Source of the DNA: Bryobacteraceae bacterium
Lineage (GTDB): Bacteria > Acidobacteriota > Terriglobia > Bryobacterales > Bryobacteraceae
Direction: 5' to 3'
Length of the DNA stretch: 33,600 bases
Assembly: GCA_025980665.1 (NCBI GenBank)
Contig: JAICXC010000052.1
Span: 1-33,600 of the forward strand
Part shown: in pieces, positions 33,431 through 33,600 of the stretch
Numbering within the stretch: the stretch's first letter is position 1
Layout of the letters: the number at the start of each line of letters is the position of its first letter
Notes under the pieces: generated by a model
Told to the model about the DNA's origin: nothing
What the model saw: the letters and a program-made list of their open reading frames with translations, nothing else
Database searches by the model: none
Translations under genes and position numbers: made by a program

Positions 33431-33600
33431 TGAGTCGCATCGGAAGCAAGCCAAAAACCACGCTCACAGGACAGGAATTGGAAATCATGAAGGTGATCTG
33501 GAAGCTGGGGACGCCTACGGTGCGGCAGGTATATGAAGATCTGCTGGAACGCAGAAAGGTGGCCTATACCACCGTCATGACCATGATGAACATTTTGGAA
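33430..33600 (+). CDS. BlaI/MecI-family winged-helix repressor (partial, runs off the window)
   Basis: The first 57 residues are seen. They match the N-terminal winged helix: LTGQELEIMKVIWKLG, TVRQVYEDLLERRKVAYTTV and MTMMNILE, where the recognition helix contains the YTTVMTMM sequence typical of this family. Such repressors are released by proteolysis, usually by an M56/BlaR1-type membrane protease encoded next door, which would lie beyond the window end. ATG 33430 overlaps its own presumed operator, so there is no room for a normal Shine-Dalgarno, and translation may start leaderless or from a weak site. Confidence 0.92.
   Translation, partial: MSRIGSKPKTTLTGQELEIMKVIWKLGTPTVRQVYEDLLERRKVAYTTVMTMMNILE

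Overview
The window looks like a chromosomal segment of an Acidobacteriota genome, most likely a Solibacter/Bryobacterales-type soil bacterium. This is inferred from two members of the VWFA-related Acidobacterial domain family (one intact, one broken), an HAE1-type RND pump, small DDYLR-type receiver proteins, FecR and DUF3300 proteins with Gly/Trp-rich tails, and a BlaI/MecI-type regulator. There are no phage genes, transposases, rRNA genes or CRISPR arrays.

Layout. 25-101: initiator tRNA. 256-8158: an envelope-stress block with an HtrA/DegP protease plus a PRC-barrel protein (minus strand), a divergent sensor histidine kinase, a NarL-type response regulator converging on it, an exported FecR-domain Gly-rich protein, a second exported HtrA protease, and an exported repeat protein. 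8169-9534: a VWFA-related gene broken by frameshifts and an internal deletion. 9816-14974: a mannose-1-phosphate guanylyltransferase-like enzyme, an outer-membrane beta-barrel protein, two overlapping degenerate receiver proteins, a DUF3300 Gly-rich exported protein, and a second NarL-type regulator paralogous to the first. 15118-21497: a tightly packed operon of an RraA-like protein, a periplasmic adaptor, an RND permease and a TolC-type outer-membrane protein, with two 4-nt stop/start overlaps. 21586-25460: a small SMR-like membrane protein abutting the remains of a radical SAM gene, a small exported protein, an MscS-type channel, and a broken DHH-family exopolyphosphatase-like gene. 25572-28261: an isoquinoline 1-oxidoreductase-type molybdenum hydroxylase (2Fe-2S subunit plus Tat-exported Mo-cofactor subunit). 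28271-33373: a 1254-residue TPR-VWFA exported protein 18 nt downstream of an exported alpha/beta hydrolase. 33430 to the end: the start of a BlaI/MecI-family repressor with a palindromic operator on its start codon.

How the genes work together. The first half is dominated by envelope functions: two periplasmic proteases, a two-component system and several exported proteins, which suggests envelope quality control. The RND/adaptor/TolC set is a complete tripartite efflux pump, but two proton-relay positions in its permease are changed. The Mo-hydroxylase pair is a self-contained periplasmic oxidoreductase.

The most striking observation is three broken genes in 17 kb (VWFA protein, radical SAM protein, DHH phosphoesterase), each readable as a recognisable protein across several frames. 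The radical SAM remnant resembles the COG1964/Tes-like family linked to membrane-spanning lipid synthesis. I found no gene cluster I would call a wholly new system. The best leads are the altered RND relay, the tandem degenerate receivers, the radical SAM remnant, and the hydrolase/TPR-VWFA pair.
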